Assembly: GCA_031287715.1 (NCBI GenBank)
Contig: JAITSN010000005.1
Location: forward strand, 1 to 54,030
Direction: 5' to 3'
DNA length: 54,030 nucleotides
Source of the DNA: Mediterranea sp. (in: CFB group bacteria)
GTDB taxonomy: Bacteria; Bacteroidota; Bacteroidia; Bacteroidales; Bacteroidaceae
The translations under genes and the position numbers were made by a program. Below the pieces are notes generated by a model, which was given only the letters and a program-made list of their open reading frames with translations, did no database searches and had not been told where the DNA came from. Below are positions 32,773 to 42,091 of this stretch, piece by piece; the first letter of the stretch is position 1; each line of letters starts with the position of its first letter.

Positions 32773-34932
32773 AGCCGGGCTACCATCCTGTTGCGGCCGG
32801 GCAATGTCATGTCTGATCTTAAGCCTGTAGCGCTGTCCTCCCAGCGACTCTATCGGTCCTTTGTTCGCCTCCGGTTTGGTGCTGCTGGAGAAGATGATGT
32901 AGCCGTTGTTTAAGCGTGTCTGTACTTCGATCCGATGATCATCCATATAGACGTGGATATCGCCGCGGGGGGTAGGGACGGTTCCTTCCACCCATTCCAA
33001 CCCTCCCAGGTTGGGGCTGACGATAAATTCGCTGTAGCCTTCCTTTACCGGACGGACACCGAGGAAGTGCTTGCCCAGCAGGTAGAGGGGGCTTGCTCCC
33101 CAGGCGTGACACAGGCTTTTCCCGTAAGGGCGGCCGTACATGGCCAAGTGTTCGGTACCGATGTCTTTGGGGTTAAACTTTTCCCAGAACGAAGTAGCTC
33201 CAAAGGCCAGCATCCCTCCCCAATACTCCTTTATATCATGTATGACCTGGTGATGCTCCTCCATCAGACAGAGTGCATCCAGCTCGTAGAAGCGCATGTA
33301 GGGGGTGGTTATTTTCATGATGTTGTCGTTCAGCAGCACGGAGTTCCTGATCGCTTGCTCGTTTGTCGTTCCCGTGTAGCCGAAGAGGATGGCGAAGATA
33401 TTCGCGTAGCGGGTCACGGTATTGCTCTTCTTACCGTTGATGCGGTTATGGACGAAGGCTTGCTTGTCCTTATCCCAGAACGCGGGCTGCAGTTTGCAGC
33501 GGAGGTCGGCCGCCATTACGGCATATTCGGTTACGCCCTCGCTGTCTCCGGCTATACCGCCGCAACGTACCATCGCCTCAAGGCTCCGGCAAAGCAGCAG
33601 TTGTTCATAGGCGACTTCGCCCTTCTTATCCATTTTCTCGTCGGCCCAGTCGATAAACACCCAATCGCCTGCCATGCCTTCGACCATGTTGTTCTCGTTG
33701 GTACGCGACAGCACATAGTCCATCATCGTCTTCATGCTTGGATAGATTTGGATTATGAACGCCTTGTCGCCCGAATACATATAATAGTCACCAATGCTTA
33801 TGAACCAGAAGAAGGTGTAGTCCATGATGGTGTTCACGTGGGAGGTGACGGGGTCTTTTCCCCGGAGAAGTCTGATGGTTCGCTTCACCGCTTCGAGGTC
33901 GAAGAAGAGGTAGTAGTTCATCAGGTAGCTCTGTATGGCGTCGCCGCTCCACACCCAACGGTCGCGCTTGATGCCGTCTATGAAGAACTCGCGGGTGGTG
34001 AGCTGCATCGTGTGGGCCGCTACCTGCCAGATACGGTTGATGTCTTCGTCGCTGCACCGGAAGGTTCCGCGGCATGTTTCAGGCAGGTATTCGTATACCA
34101 TGCTTATCCTGTCGAGGCGGATTGAACCGCTCACTTCTATATATATATAGCGGAAGGCTTTGCTGCCGGCTAAGGTGTACTCGTCGTCTATGACGATGGT
34201 CGTATCGGTGAACAGGTCGGTCACGTATCCTTGGCTGCAGTATATCCTGTCGAGCGTCTCGCAATGCTCCTTGTCGGTTGCTTCTTCGGGGCTTTCGCCG
34301 TAATGGATCCTGACAGCTCCTTCGCCGTGCAGGCCATGCAGGCGGATGTAGCCGAAGGTCTCCTGACCGAAATCGACTAACTGTCCGTCATTTACGGCCT
34401 TCGTCTCTACGGCTTCCATCGGTTGCATGGCTAACTTGAATGTGGATGGCCTTTGTTCGGGGGTGTTGAAGTTCCAGTAGCCGGCATTCATGTAGACGGT
34501 GGTGGAGGTGTCGCTGACCTTTCCGCTTTGGTCGATCCATTCTTTGTCTTCGGCGGTTACTTTCCAGCTCCCGTCCGTACCCACGCTCTTGCTCCTGATG
34601 TAGAGGGCAGGTGGGGTTACCTGGTTATAGACTTTAACATTCAGTTGGTGCGGGCCTCTGCTCAGGATGATGCTCTTCGGTTGCCCTGATTGCAGCTTGC
34701 CATCCACTTTGACGTTGTACCGCCCTTCGGCTGCTATCTCTATCGGTTCGGGCGCGTAAATGAACACCTTCTTACTGAACTCGACGGTCACATAGTGGCT
34801 GTCCGTCCTCCAGAACGGGGGAAAGAAGGCGCCGCGTTCCGTCCGCCGGTTGTTCATCCCATTGCCGAGCCATAGCTCATAATCCCCCGGATACCAGATC
34901 CATGTTGAGGGGGCTGTTTCTTTAATTCTCAT
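32605..34932 (-). CDS. GH78-type alpha-L-rhamnosidase
   Basis: The frame has 775 residues. It begins with beta-sandwich domains (about 1-300), including the DFGQETFGYIRL motif. The six-hairpin catalytic domain (about 300-650) contains EFFIDGIKRDRWVWSGDA, the site of the acidic catalytic residues in GH78. A C-terminal beta domain follows. GH78 enzymes release L-rhamnose from glycans. No signal peptide is visible, suggesting a cytosolic enzyme fed by the MFS transporter whose gene overlaps it by 4 nt (34929-34932). The last 50 or so residues are two copies of a 23-residue repeat, absent from a normal GH78, so the natural end is probably near RLKIRHD. Confidence 0.85.
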   Translation of the reverse strand: MRIKETAPSTWIWYPGDYELWLGNGMNNRRTERGAFFPPFWRTDSHYVTVEFSKKVFIYAPEPIEIAAEGRYNVKVDGKLQSGQPKSIILSRGPHQLNVKVYNQVTPPALYIRSKSVGTDGSWKVTAEDKEWIDQSGKVSDTSTTVYMNAGYWNFNTPEQRPSTFKLAMQPMEAVETKAVNDGQLVDFGQETFGYIRLHGLHGEGAVRIHYGESPEEATDKEHCETLDRIYCSQGYVTDLFTDTTIVIDDEYTLAGSKAFRYIYIEVSGSIRLDRISMVYEYLPETCRGTFRCSDEDINRIWQVAAHTMQLTTREFFIDGIKRDRWVWSGDAIQSYLMNYYLFFDLEAVKRTIRLLRGKDPVTSHVNTIMDYTFFWFISIGDYYMYSGDKAFIIQIYPSMKTMMDYVLSRTNENNMVEGMAGDWVFIDWADEKMDKKGEVAYEQLLLCRSLEAMVRCGGIAGDSEGVTEYAVMAADLRCKLQPAFWDKDKQAFVHNRINGKKSNTVTRYANIFAILFGYTGTTNEQAIRNSVLLNDNIMKITTPYMRFYELDALCLMEEHHQVIHDIKEYWGGMLAFGATSFWEKFNPKDIGTEHLAMYGRPYGKSLCHAWGASPLYLLGKHFLGVRPVKEGYSEFIVSPNLGGLEWVEGTVPTPRGDIHVYMDDHRIEVQTRLNNGYIIFSSSTKPEANKGPIESLGGQRYRLKIRHDIARPQQDGSPAVQYSDSHSAIPSKGKEEGVIEDSAQYNDSHSPILSKGKGEGVVIRISYTAIRIIF

Positions 34933-36293
34933 TTTCTATACCTTTCTTTAGTTATTTGTTGAAGTGACTTGCCACGTGTCTGCGGTGTTCCTGCCACGCC
35001 TATGACCCAGGCGACCAGCAGTAGGCCGATCATTAAGTATGCCGCTGTCTCGAATCCTTCGCCGCCTTTGCCGTAGATATGGACAAACACCAGTCCCCAC
35101 AGGGCTGAGGCGCCTCTGACGACAAAGAACATGATGCCCTGCACTGCGGCGCGGTACTTGGCCGGGAAGAGTTCCGACGACCAGAGGGCATAGAAGGCTT
35201 GCACGCTCATCCCTCCCTGGATGCCCCAAAGGATGGTGAACGTCCACAAGGCGAGATGGCTTTTGATGCCGATAAAGACGAGGATGAGCCATGCGGCAAT
35301 GCCGATGCCCGTTCCGAAGAAATACAGCCAGCGCTGGTTCACCTTATCGGCCAGCATGGCGAAACCGAAGTAGGTGACGGCCACGATGATGATCCATTGT
35401 ACGGCGGTCAGCATATTGGCTTGGCCGTTCGATAATCCGCCTGCGGTCTCGTAGATGTGCTGTTGAAAGAAGCCCATCACGCTGGCCACGAAGTTCCACG
35501 TTAAGTAGATACCGGCCAGGAACAGCATCGCCCGTATGTTTTTCCTGTTGGCGAATACGGCTCCGAAGGAGCTGAAGACACCGGGCTGCTTCTCTTCCTT
35601 CTCTGCGGCGCGGGCTTTTTCCCACTCTTTTGATTCGTTGAGCTTCCGCTGGAGGAGCCAGGCAATGAAGGCAACGATGAACAATGTGGCGAAGATGATG
35701 CGGCTGCTGAATACGTGAACGGCTGCGCTGCCGGCACTGCTGTCCGTGAAGAGTCCGGCCACCGTTTGAACCACCGGCGCGAAGAGTGTTCCTGCCGCTT
35801 CGCCGCTTTTGCCCGGCGCAAGCAGCATCCCCAGGGTGAGGATAATGGTCGGCCCGACGCCCCACGCAAATTGGGAGATGCCGATGTTCCTTCCCCGGTT
35901 ACCGGCCTCGGAGTTCTCGGAGATGTACGTCCAAGAGGCGGGGACGCCTGCTCCGACTGAGATGCCTGTGGTCAGGAACCCCAAGAGCAGCATCGGGTAG
36001 TTCACCGCGAACATGATGATGGCGATGCCGAGCATGTACACGAGCATATTATAGGTATAAATGGTCTTCCGGCCATACTTGTCGGCCAGGAATCCTCCGG
36101 CGAATGCGCCTATGGCAGCGCCGAAGCAGTTTGCGCTGATGGCGTTCAGCCAGCCCAGATGCCCTTCGGCAAGGCCGAGGTAGCTTTGCCAGAGGGTCAA
36201 TCCGCTGGCTCCGGCTACGATGGCTCCGGCATCAAGGTAGTTCGTCAGTGACACGACGATGGTGCTTCTCAGACTTCCTTTCTTATGTTTCAT
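34929..36293 (-). CDS. MFS sugar transporter
   Basis: The 454-residue protein has twelve predicted helices. The sugar-porter-type loop FLADKYGRKTIY after helix 2 and AGVPASWTYISENSEAGNRGR (quoted in part: SENSEAGNRGR) after helix 4 are typical of MFS sugar/proton symporters. It overlaps the GH78 gene by ATGA and lies 12 nt after the beta-helix gene. It probably imports the oligosaccharide or monosaccharide released by the secreted enzymes of the operon. Confidence 0.88.
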   Translation of the reverse strand: MKHKKGSLRSTIVVSLTNYLDAGAIVAGASGLTLWQSYLGLAEGHLGWLNAISANCFGAAIGAFAGGFLADKYGRKTIYTYNMLVYMLGIAIIMFAVNYPMLLLGFLTTGISVGAGVPASWTYISENSEAGNRGRNIGISQFAWGVGPTIILTLGMLLAPGKSGEAAGTLFAPVVQTVAGLFTDSSAGSAAVHVFSSRIIFATLFIVAFIAWLLQRKLNESKEWEKARAAEKEEKQPGVFSSFGAVFANRKNIRAMLFLAGIYLTWNFVASVMGFFQQHIYETAGGLSNGQANMLTAVQWIIIVAVTYFGFAMLADKVNQRWLYFFGTGIGIAAWLILVFIGIKSHLALWTFTILWGIQGGMSVQAFYALWSSELFPAKYRAAVQGIMFFVVRGASALWGLVFVHIYGKGGEGFETAAYLMIGLLLVAWVIGVAGTPQTRGKSLQQITKERYRK

Positions 36294-36305
36294 ATCTTTA
36301 TTTGG

Positions 36306-38111
36306 TTATGGGCGTGGCCCGTTGTTTATCCAGGTGTTGCCCGGTCCGTTCGCGTTCCGGAGGAACTTTTCCGATGACGTCCGGTTGTCTTTCACGGTGA
36401 TGAACGAAGAGCCTTCGTCCGTATAGAGGTAGAACCAATGGTTCGGATCGTGTGCATAACTTGGGGTGTGGATGTTATGCACGTGGTTGTTGCTGATGAG
36501 GCTGTTGGGCTGTGCACTCAGGGTGTAGATGCCGGCGGTGTCGTAGAGGTGTTTGCCGTAGTGACTGATGTGGTTGGCGTGTACGGTGTTGTTCTTCATG
36601 CAGTTTACCGTCTGCGTCCATCCCCAGCCCAGACTGATGCCGGTATAGGATACTTCGTTGATGGAGTTGCCTTCGATGGTGATGTCGCTTACGTATCCGG
36701 CCAGGATGCCCACGCAGCCCCAATCTTCGTTGGCTGCATCGGTGATGATATTCTTGCGTATGCGTTGGAAGGCGCATATCTCCCGCCGGTCTTCCGGGTC
36801 GTAGGGCCGGTGCGTTTCGTGGCCCGCCGGCGCGAATGTGCCTACGGTGACGGCGCTGCCGCCGATGTCGCTGAAGCGGCAGTTTTCCACAAGCCCTCCT
36901 TTTATTCCATATATATAATCCAAAGCGGTGGAGGCTGTGTGTTGGAAAGTACATTCGACGAAGTCTATCCCGTTTGCGGCATAGATTTGTACGGCGGCGG
37001 GCGGGCGGCCCAGCCAGGCCTGGTTGTCCAGGTCATGGTTGCCGCCGCTGCGCTGCATCTTCGGATCGAGGCGATAGGCATCGGTGAGGTACATGCCGGC
37101 CTGGAGGGGTACGTGCCCTTTCTCCGACGGCCGTGTCCAGGTGGTGTACTTGAAGGTGATCTGCTCGAAGCGGATGTGGTGGACGGGGTCGTCCAGCGTT
37201 CCTGTCACCTGGACGAGCGTCTCGATGGCTGGGGCGATGACCTCTGCCGTCTTCATGTCTTCGCCGGTGCGGGGGTGGTAATATAGCCGCCGGGTGTAGA
37301 TGTCATGGTACCATTCGCCCGGCTTGTCCAGCAGTTCAAGGGCGTTGGTCAGGTAGAAGGCTGAGTTGCGCCCGTCGTCTGTGACCATCGGCCGCGGCCA
37401 GGGGTGCTCAAACTGTATCCTGCTCTCGGGGTGATGGAAGCGTATGGCTGCGGTGTCGCCATAAATCCGGATAGACTTGATGCGCAGGTTGGCTATGCAC
37501 CACATTTGGTGTAGCACCAGCTCTGCCCGCTCCGCCTTCCTTATGTTCCGAACGGCTTCGGCCGGCACCCAGAGCGTCTCATTCGCCGGGTCGTTGCCGA
37601 TGATACGGTGCATGTCCTTGAAGTCCTCGACGTCTCTGGCTCGAACGGCTTTCTTACCGTCGATCCACAGCTGGCGGAAGGTCAGCGGGCATCCGTTGAA
37701 GTCGGGCACGTCCGCCACCCATAGCCGTCCTTGCTTTTTCCAGCCTTCGATCCTGACGCCTCCGTGCAGTGTGGCGCTCCTGCCCGGCATGGGGCGGATG
37801 ACCGTCGGCGACTCCGGCGTTCCGCTGTCTTCGGGACGGATGAAGACCGGCTCGTACAGGGAATGATGGCCTGCTTCGAGGCAGATGGTTATCCCGTTCT
37901 TTATGGACGGGTCGTTCAGCCGGCGCAGTTCGCGGGCCTTCCGGAGGGCGGCGGGGAGGGTGGCAACCTTGCTCCGGCTGTCTTCGCCGGCGATGGATGC
38001 GGGGCTTTCGGGCCGGCTTGCCTGTACATATATGGTATGCTGCGCCACAACGCATGGGGAGGGGATCAGCATAGACAGAACAAGCAGCGGTGTGATCATC
38101 TTTCTATTCAT
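36306..38111 (-). CDS. Secreted right-handed beta-helix enzyme, GH141-like
   Basis: The 601-residue protein has a signal peptide ending VVAQ. The N-terminal part contains TICLEAGHHSLYEPVFIRPEDSG (quoted in part: GHHSLYEPVFI), the usual entry to a parallel beta-helix. Coils with repeated NxIT, GNSI and NNHVHN turns run to about residue 570. The closest family I can name is GH141, which includes a fucosidase of rhamnogalacturonan-II breakdown in Bacteroides. It sits between a GH127 and a GH78, a combination also known from rhamnogalacturonan-II loci. The family call is moderate; the beta-helix and secretion are clear. Confidence 0.7.
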   Translation of the reverse strand: MNRKMITPLLVLSMLIPSPCVVAQHTIYVQASRPESPASIAGEDSRSKVATLPAALRKARELRRLNDPSIKNGITICLEAGHHSLYEPVFIRPEDSGTPESPTVIRPMPGRSATLHGGVRIEGWKKQGRLWVADVPDFNGCPLTFRQLWIDGKKAVRARDVEDFKDMHRIIGNDPANETLWVPAEAVRNIRKAERAELVLHQMWCIANLRIKSIRIYGDTAAIRFHHPESRIQFEHPWPRPMVTDDGRNSAFYLTNALELLDKPGEWYHDIYTRRLYYHPRTGEDMKTAEVIAPAIETLVQVTGTLDDPVHHIRFEQITFKYTTWTRPSEKGHVPLQAGMYLTDAYRLDPKMQRSGGNHDLDNQAWLGRPPAAVQIYAANGIDFVECTFQHTASTALDYIYGIKGGLVENCRFSDIGGSAVTVGTFAPAGHETHRPYDPEDRREICAFQRIRKNIITDAANEDWGCVGILAGYVSDITIEGNSINEVSYTGISLGWGWTQTVNCMKNNTVHANHISHYGKHLYDTAGIYTLSAQPNSLISNNHVHNIHTPSYAHDPNHWFYLYTDEGSSFITVKDNRTSSEKFLRNANGPGNTWINNGPRP

Positions 38112-38144
38112 ATGTTTATCATTTAAGTTGATGTATGGCTGGCT

Positions 38145-40223
38145 TTACCGGCTAACGGGCATCCAGACCGTCATTTCGGCCCGGCCTCTGTTGCCCCAGG
38201 CGTAATAGGGTATGAGCCGGATGTTTACCTTCCGGTTTGGCTGTGCAACCGGGCGGTATAGTGTTCCTTCCCAGGGGTTGCTTTCGGCGAGCAGTGCTGT
38301 TCCTTCGAGGGTTACGACCGGGCTTCCCCCGATGGTGGTTTTCTTCGGGGTTAGCCGGATGTTGATGGGGATCAGCACGTCGTCGATGCGCTTGCCGCCT
38401 TCGATGTCGATGCTCTCCAGGCAGTAGACCAGCGGGCCTCGCTTTACGGCTACCTGGTTGCGGTTTTCTTCGACTAAGGGGTTGGACTCCATCAGTATGG
38501 GTTCCATCGGCAGGGTTAGTTCTATCTTATCGCCTTTTTTCCATACGCGGCGGATTTCGGCGTAGGTGTTGGGCGTCAGCGTTTGGGCTACCGGCCGGCC
38601 GTTCACGGTCAGGGTGGCGTTCGGACACCACTCCGGTATGCGCATGAAGATGGAGAGGGTGTTCTTCGCGGGTGCGGCTTCGACTGTCAGCTCCACCTTC
38701 CCATCCCACGGATAGTCGGATACTTGTATGAGCTTGACCTTGTCGCCTCCTGCCGGCTTTGTTTCCAGGATACTGCCGCCATACAGGTTGCACCAGATGC
38801 CTTCTTCACTAAGGGAGTAGGCGTAGTTCTGCGCTTCACACAGGGTGCGCACCGTGTTGGGGGGGCAGCAGAAGCAGCTGATGTACTCCATGCGTTCCTT
38901 CGGCCAGCGGAGCATGTACGGCAGGTGGTGACTGATGCGTAGCGGATTGGTATAGAAGTATTTCTTTCCGTCTATGCTGATGCCGCTCAGTATGCTGTTG
39001 TAGAAGCAGTTCTCCACCACGCCGACGCAGCCGGCATCCCGGCTGATGCCGAACATCCGCCAGTGGAAGAGCATGTTGCCGATGTTGGCGCAGGTTTCAT
39101 TGTGTGCGGTGCTGTTGGGCAGCTGATAGGGGCGCCCGTAGCTTTGATGCACTTTCTGTATACTGTCAGGCTCATAGGAGGTTCCGTCGGGCGATGTTCC
39201 GTCGTACAGTGCTCCGCAAGCGCCGGTGATGTACATCTTGCGGGTGGTTATATCCTGCCTGATGCTTTCCAGGTTCTCCTTCAGCAGTGTTTCCCCGGTC
39301 TCGGCATACACATCGGCTACTCCGGCATAGAGGTAGTTGGCGCGGACGGCATGGCCCATGGCTTGCTTCTGGTCGCGGAAAGGGATACGGTCTTGGTTGT
39401 CATCCGTTCCGTTCTCCACCATGCCGCGGATGTTGATCAGGTTGCGGGCTAACTCTATGTATCGCGGGTTGCGGGTAATGCGGTACATTTCCACCACGCC
39501 CATGTAATGCGAGGGGCAGATGGCGTTGCGGGCAAGCTCGGCCGATGCTGTTTCGTAAAAGCGGCAGAGGAAGTCCGTCGCCCGTATGGCTGCATCGAGC
39601 AGCACCCGTTTGCCGGTTGCCCGGTGGTGTACGATTGCTGCCATCATGAGGTGTCCTAAGTTGTACGTCTCAAAGTTGAGGCGGTTGGCGAAGGCTCCCT
39701 TCCCTTCTTCTTCACCGGTTTGTGCTTCGGTGGCTTGCGGTTTCCGGTGCGAATCCACTCCGCTGTTCCGTTCTTGGATGATGACCGGTGTGTGGATGTA
39801 GCCGTCTTCCCGCTGGGCTTTGGCGATGTGCTCAGCAACGTGGTCCATCAGCTTGTCCAGCTCTTTATTCTTAGTCACAGCATAGACGGCTGCGACGCCT
39901 TCCAGCCACTTGTACACGTCGCCGTCATGGAAGGGTGGCCCCCAGTGTTCACCCGTGCAGACGCCCGCCGCGATCTCGAAGTTTCGGAAGCCATGGGAGA
40001 CTTCCGGCGTATTCCATGTTTTCCACATGCTCAGGATCGTCGTGTCCTCAAGCACGGCGAAACGTTCTCCCCAGAACCCGTCCGTCCAGCGAACCGATCC
40101 AAGCCCGGTATTTGTCAGTTGGGCAAACCTGCTCCGGCTCGTGTCCATAAGCCCGTTCGTCTGGGCGTAGGCCCCCGCTGCAAGAACGGATGACAGCAGT
40201 AAGATGTTAAGTGTTTTCATCAT
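38145..40223 (-). CDS. Secreted GH127-family glycosidase
   Basis: The 692-residue protein has a signal peptide ending AGAYAQ. The alpha-barrel catalytic domain carries the GH127 zinc-thiolate site: ETC at 376-378 and CFCC at 450-453, matching in spacing Glu338, Cys340, Cys415, Cys417 and Cys418 of the beta-L-arabinofuranosidase HypBA1. By this register Cys452 is the nucleophile. The residue 16 before Glu376, where HypBA1 has its acid/base Glu322, is Gln360 here. GH127 also contains an aceric-acid hydrolase, so the substrate may differ from arabinofuranose. It is the first gene of the leftward operon. Confidence 0.85.
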   Translation of the reverse strand: MMKTLNILLLSSVLAAGAYAQTNGLMDTSRSRFAQLTNTGLGSVRWTDGFWGERFAVLEDTTILSMWKTWNTPEVSHGFRNFEIAAGVCTGEHWGPPFHDGDVYKWLEGVAAVYAVTKNKELDKLMDHVAEHIAKAQREDGYIHTPVIIQERNSGVDSHRKPQATEAQTGEEEGKGAFANRLNFETYNLGHLMMAAIVHHRATGKRVLLDAAIRATDFLCRFYETASAELARNAICPSHYMGVVEMYRITRNPRYIELARNLINIRGMVENGTDDNQDRIPFRDQKQAMGHAVRANYLYAGVADVYAETGETLLKENLESIRQDITTRKMYITGACGALYDGTSPDGTSYEPDSIQKVHQSYGRPYQLPNSTAHNETCANIGNMLFHWRMFGISRDAGCVGVVENCFYNSILSGISIDGKKYFYTNPLRISHHLPYMLRWPKERMEYISCFCCPPNTVRTLCEAQNYAYSLSEEGIWCNLYGGSILETKPAGGDKVKLIQVSDYPWDGKVELTVEAAPAKNTLSIFMRIPEWCPNATLTVNGRPVAQTLTPNTYAEIRRVWKKGDKIELTLPMEPILMESNPLVEENRNQVAVKRGPLVYCLESIDIEGGKRIDDVLIPINIRLTPKKTTIGGSPVVTLEGTALLAESNPWEGTLYRPVAQPNRKVNIRLIPYYAWGNRGRAEMTVWMPVSR

Positions 40224-40289
40224 TGTAGCATATTATCGGATTAAGTAAAAGAAAGACGGAAAGGCCGGCCAATTGTACTCGAAAGGGCA

Positions 40290-40331
40290 ATGCACCTTAC
40301 GCGAATAGGGACTATTAGGGTAAAGGTGCAT
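40290..40331. promoter_or_regulatory. Nested inverted repeat in the divergent GH127 / GNAT gap
   Basis: The 9-bp arms ATGCACCTT (40290-40298) and AAGGTGCAT (40323-40331) enclose a second inverted repeat AATAG / CTATT (40304-40308, 40312-40316). It lies between divergent units and could be an operator for either. Confidence 0.4.
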
Positions 40332-40370
40332 CATAGTAGACCGAACGTTTTCACATTCGCCGGTTTTTAG

Positions 40371-40378
40371 TAGTTTTG
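40371..40378 (+). promoter_or_regulatory. -7 box for the GNAT-ibrA-ibrB unit
   Basis: TAGTTTTG, a TAnnTTTG match, lies 31 nt before ATG 40410. Confidence 0.5.
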
Positions 40379-40409
40379 CACAGCACAACATATATTTAAG
40401 TTTCATATT

Positions 40410-40802
40410 ATGGTAGATATTATTAAAGTAACAGGCGAAGATCCGTTGTTGTATGAACTGGTGGGTCCTCTTGTGATGAATGAAGATGTATTGGCTTATA
40501 ACCTGAATTATCCGTTCCGAACGTCTTCATCTTTTCTGTGGTTTATTGCCATAGGCAATGGCCACACGCTTGGTTTTATACCGGTAAAGCTGGGAAGAAG
40601 CAAGGCAAAGATAAACAATTATTATGTAGCGGATGATGACAACGAGGTTTTCTCCGCACTCTTGCAAGAGATAAACGCAGCACTTCTGGAGGAGTACGAA
40701 CTGGAGGCGATCACACAACTGCGGCATGTGCCTGAGTTTGAAAAGAATGGCTTTACAATTGCGCTCAATTGGAAAAGATATGCCAAAATGATAGCTGTTT
40801 AG
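40410..40802 (+). CDS. GNAT-fold protein, first gene of an IbrAB-like unit
   Basis: The 130-residue protein has a GNAT-like outline: FLWFIAIGNGHTLGFIPV as the central strands, a YYVADDDNEVFSALLQEI segment where acetyltransferases have their strand 4 and helix 3, and a C-terminal FEKNGFTIALNWKRYAKM. That ending is typical of GNAT proteins. The acetyl-CoA loop (Q/RxxGxG/A) is not obvious, so catalysis is uncertain. The next gene begins 2 nt after its stop, so the two are surely co-translated. Partner function is inferred from context only. Confidence 0.7.
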   Translation: MVDIIKVTGEDPLLYELVGPLVMNEDVLAYNLNYPFRTSSSFLWFIAIGNGHTLGFIPVKLGRSKAKINNYYVADDDNEVFSALLQEINAALLEEYELEAITQLRHVPEFEKNGFTIALNWKRYAKMIAV

Positions 40803-40804
40803 TG

Positions 40805-42091
40805 ATGGGAAAGAATGTTTATGAGTTGGTTCAGCGAAGGCTGGAAACCCTGTTTAACGATTTCGACAATGTGTACGTCTCTTTCTCCGGCGGGAAAGAC
40901 AGCGGCGTCATGCTGAATCTTTGCATACAGTATATCAGGGAAAATAAGCTGGACAGGAAGATCGGAGTCCTCCATATGGACTATGAAGTGCAGTATGAAG
41001 AGACGGTCAAATACGTGAACAGGACACTGCAGGCCAATGCCGATATTCTTGAAGTATACCACGTATGTGTGCCCTTTAAGGTCAGCACGTGCACCTCGAT
41101 GTTTCAAACGTACTGGCGCCCGTGGGACGACGGCTGCAAAGAGTTTTGGGTGAGGGACATGCCCAAAGATTGCTACCGGAAGGAGGATTTCCCTTTCTTC
41201 ACTGCAGATATGTGGGATTCGGACTTCTATATCCTTTTCTCCCAATGGCACCACTTTCAGAAGAAGGCACAGAAAACCTGCTGCCTGGTCGGCATACGCA
41301 CCCAGGAAAGCACTCACCGCTGGAGGACGATCTACAGTAAAAGAAGAACCAATATGTACCGTAACCTGAAGTGGACAAGGGTGCTGGAGGAAGACATCTG
41401 CAACGCTTATATCATCTACGACTGGCTAACGACGGATATATGGACGGCAAACGGGCGTTTTTCGTGGGATTATAACCATTTGTATGATCTGTATTATCAG
41501 GCGGGCGTATCGTTGGACAGGCAGCGCGTGGCCAGCCCTTTCCTTCTGACCGCACAGGACTCCCTGCGTCTTTACAGGGCTATCGATCCCAATATGTGGG
41601 GGAAAATGATATGCCGCGTGAATGGTATCAACTTCACAGGTATCTACGGTCATACGAGTGTCGTCGGACAGAATAAGATCATCCTTCCGGAGGGATATAC
41701 GTGGGAAACCTATATGTACTTCCTCCTTTCCACCTTGCCGGAGGAAACCCGCCTGAATTACCTGCAAAAACTTTCCGTAAGCATCAACTTCTGGCGCAGA
41801 CAGGGTGGTTGCCTGCCCGACGAGACTATACAGAAGCTGAGGGAGAACGAAATAGACATAGAGGTGGTGGAGCATACGAACTACAAGACGGATAAGCATC
41901 CGGTCCGGATGGAATACCTGGACGACTTCGATACGGCAGGGTTTAAAGACCTGCCGACCTTTAAACGGATGTGCCTGTGTATCCTGCGCAACGATCACCT
42001 GTGCCAGTATATGGGCTTTGCAAAGACCAAGAAGGAGATGGAGAACCGCAAGAAGATTATGGACTTTTACCGAGATTTAATTAATAAATGA
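40805..42091 (+). CDS. IbrA-like PAPS-reductase-family protein (DUF3440)
   Basis: The protein is 428 residues from ATG 40805. The ATP-pyrophosphatase loop SGGKDS lies at 28-33, followed by an HMDYEVQY strand and GIRTQESTHRWRTI, as in PAPS-reductase-type enzymes. The C-terminal half matches the DUF3440 architecture of IbrA. IbrA was described in E. coli with IbrB as an activator of immunoglobulin-binding proteins; its chemistry is unknown. Enzymes with this core (for example DndC and TtcA-type proteins) handle sulfur or adenylate nucleic acids. The gene overlaps the ParB-like gene by ATGA (42088-42091). A TTG start at 40769 inside the previous gene is unlikely. Confidence 0.85.
   Translation: MGKNVYELVQRRLETLFNDFDNVYVSFSGGKDSGVMLNLCIQYIRENKLDRKIGVLHMDYEVQYEETVKYVNRTLQANADILEVYHVCVPFKVSTCTSMFQTYWRPWDDGCKEFWVRDMPKDCYRKEDFPFFTADMWDSDFYILFSQWHHFQKKAQKTCCLVGIRTQESTHRWRTIYSKRRTNMYRNLKWTRVLEEDICNAYIIYDWLTTDIWTANGRFSWDYNHLYDLYYQAGVSLDRQRVASPFLLTAQDSLRLYRAIDPNMWGKMICRVNGINFTGIYGHTSVVGQNKIILPEGYTWETYMYFLLSTLPEETRLNYLQKLSVSINFWRRQGGCLPDETIQKLRENEIDIEVVEHTNYKTDKHPVRMEYLDDFDTAGFKDLPTFKRMCLCILRNDHLCQYMGFAKTKKEMENRKKIMDFYRDLINK

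Noticed and set aside
32935..34125. 396-codon plus-strand frame opposite the GH78 gene
   Set aside because: It has no recognisable domain, and the minus-strand GH78 frame has clear motifs.
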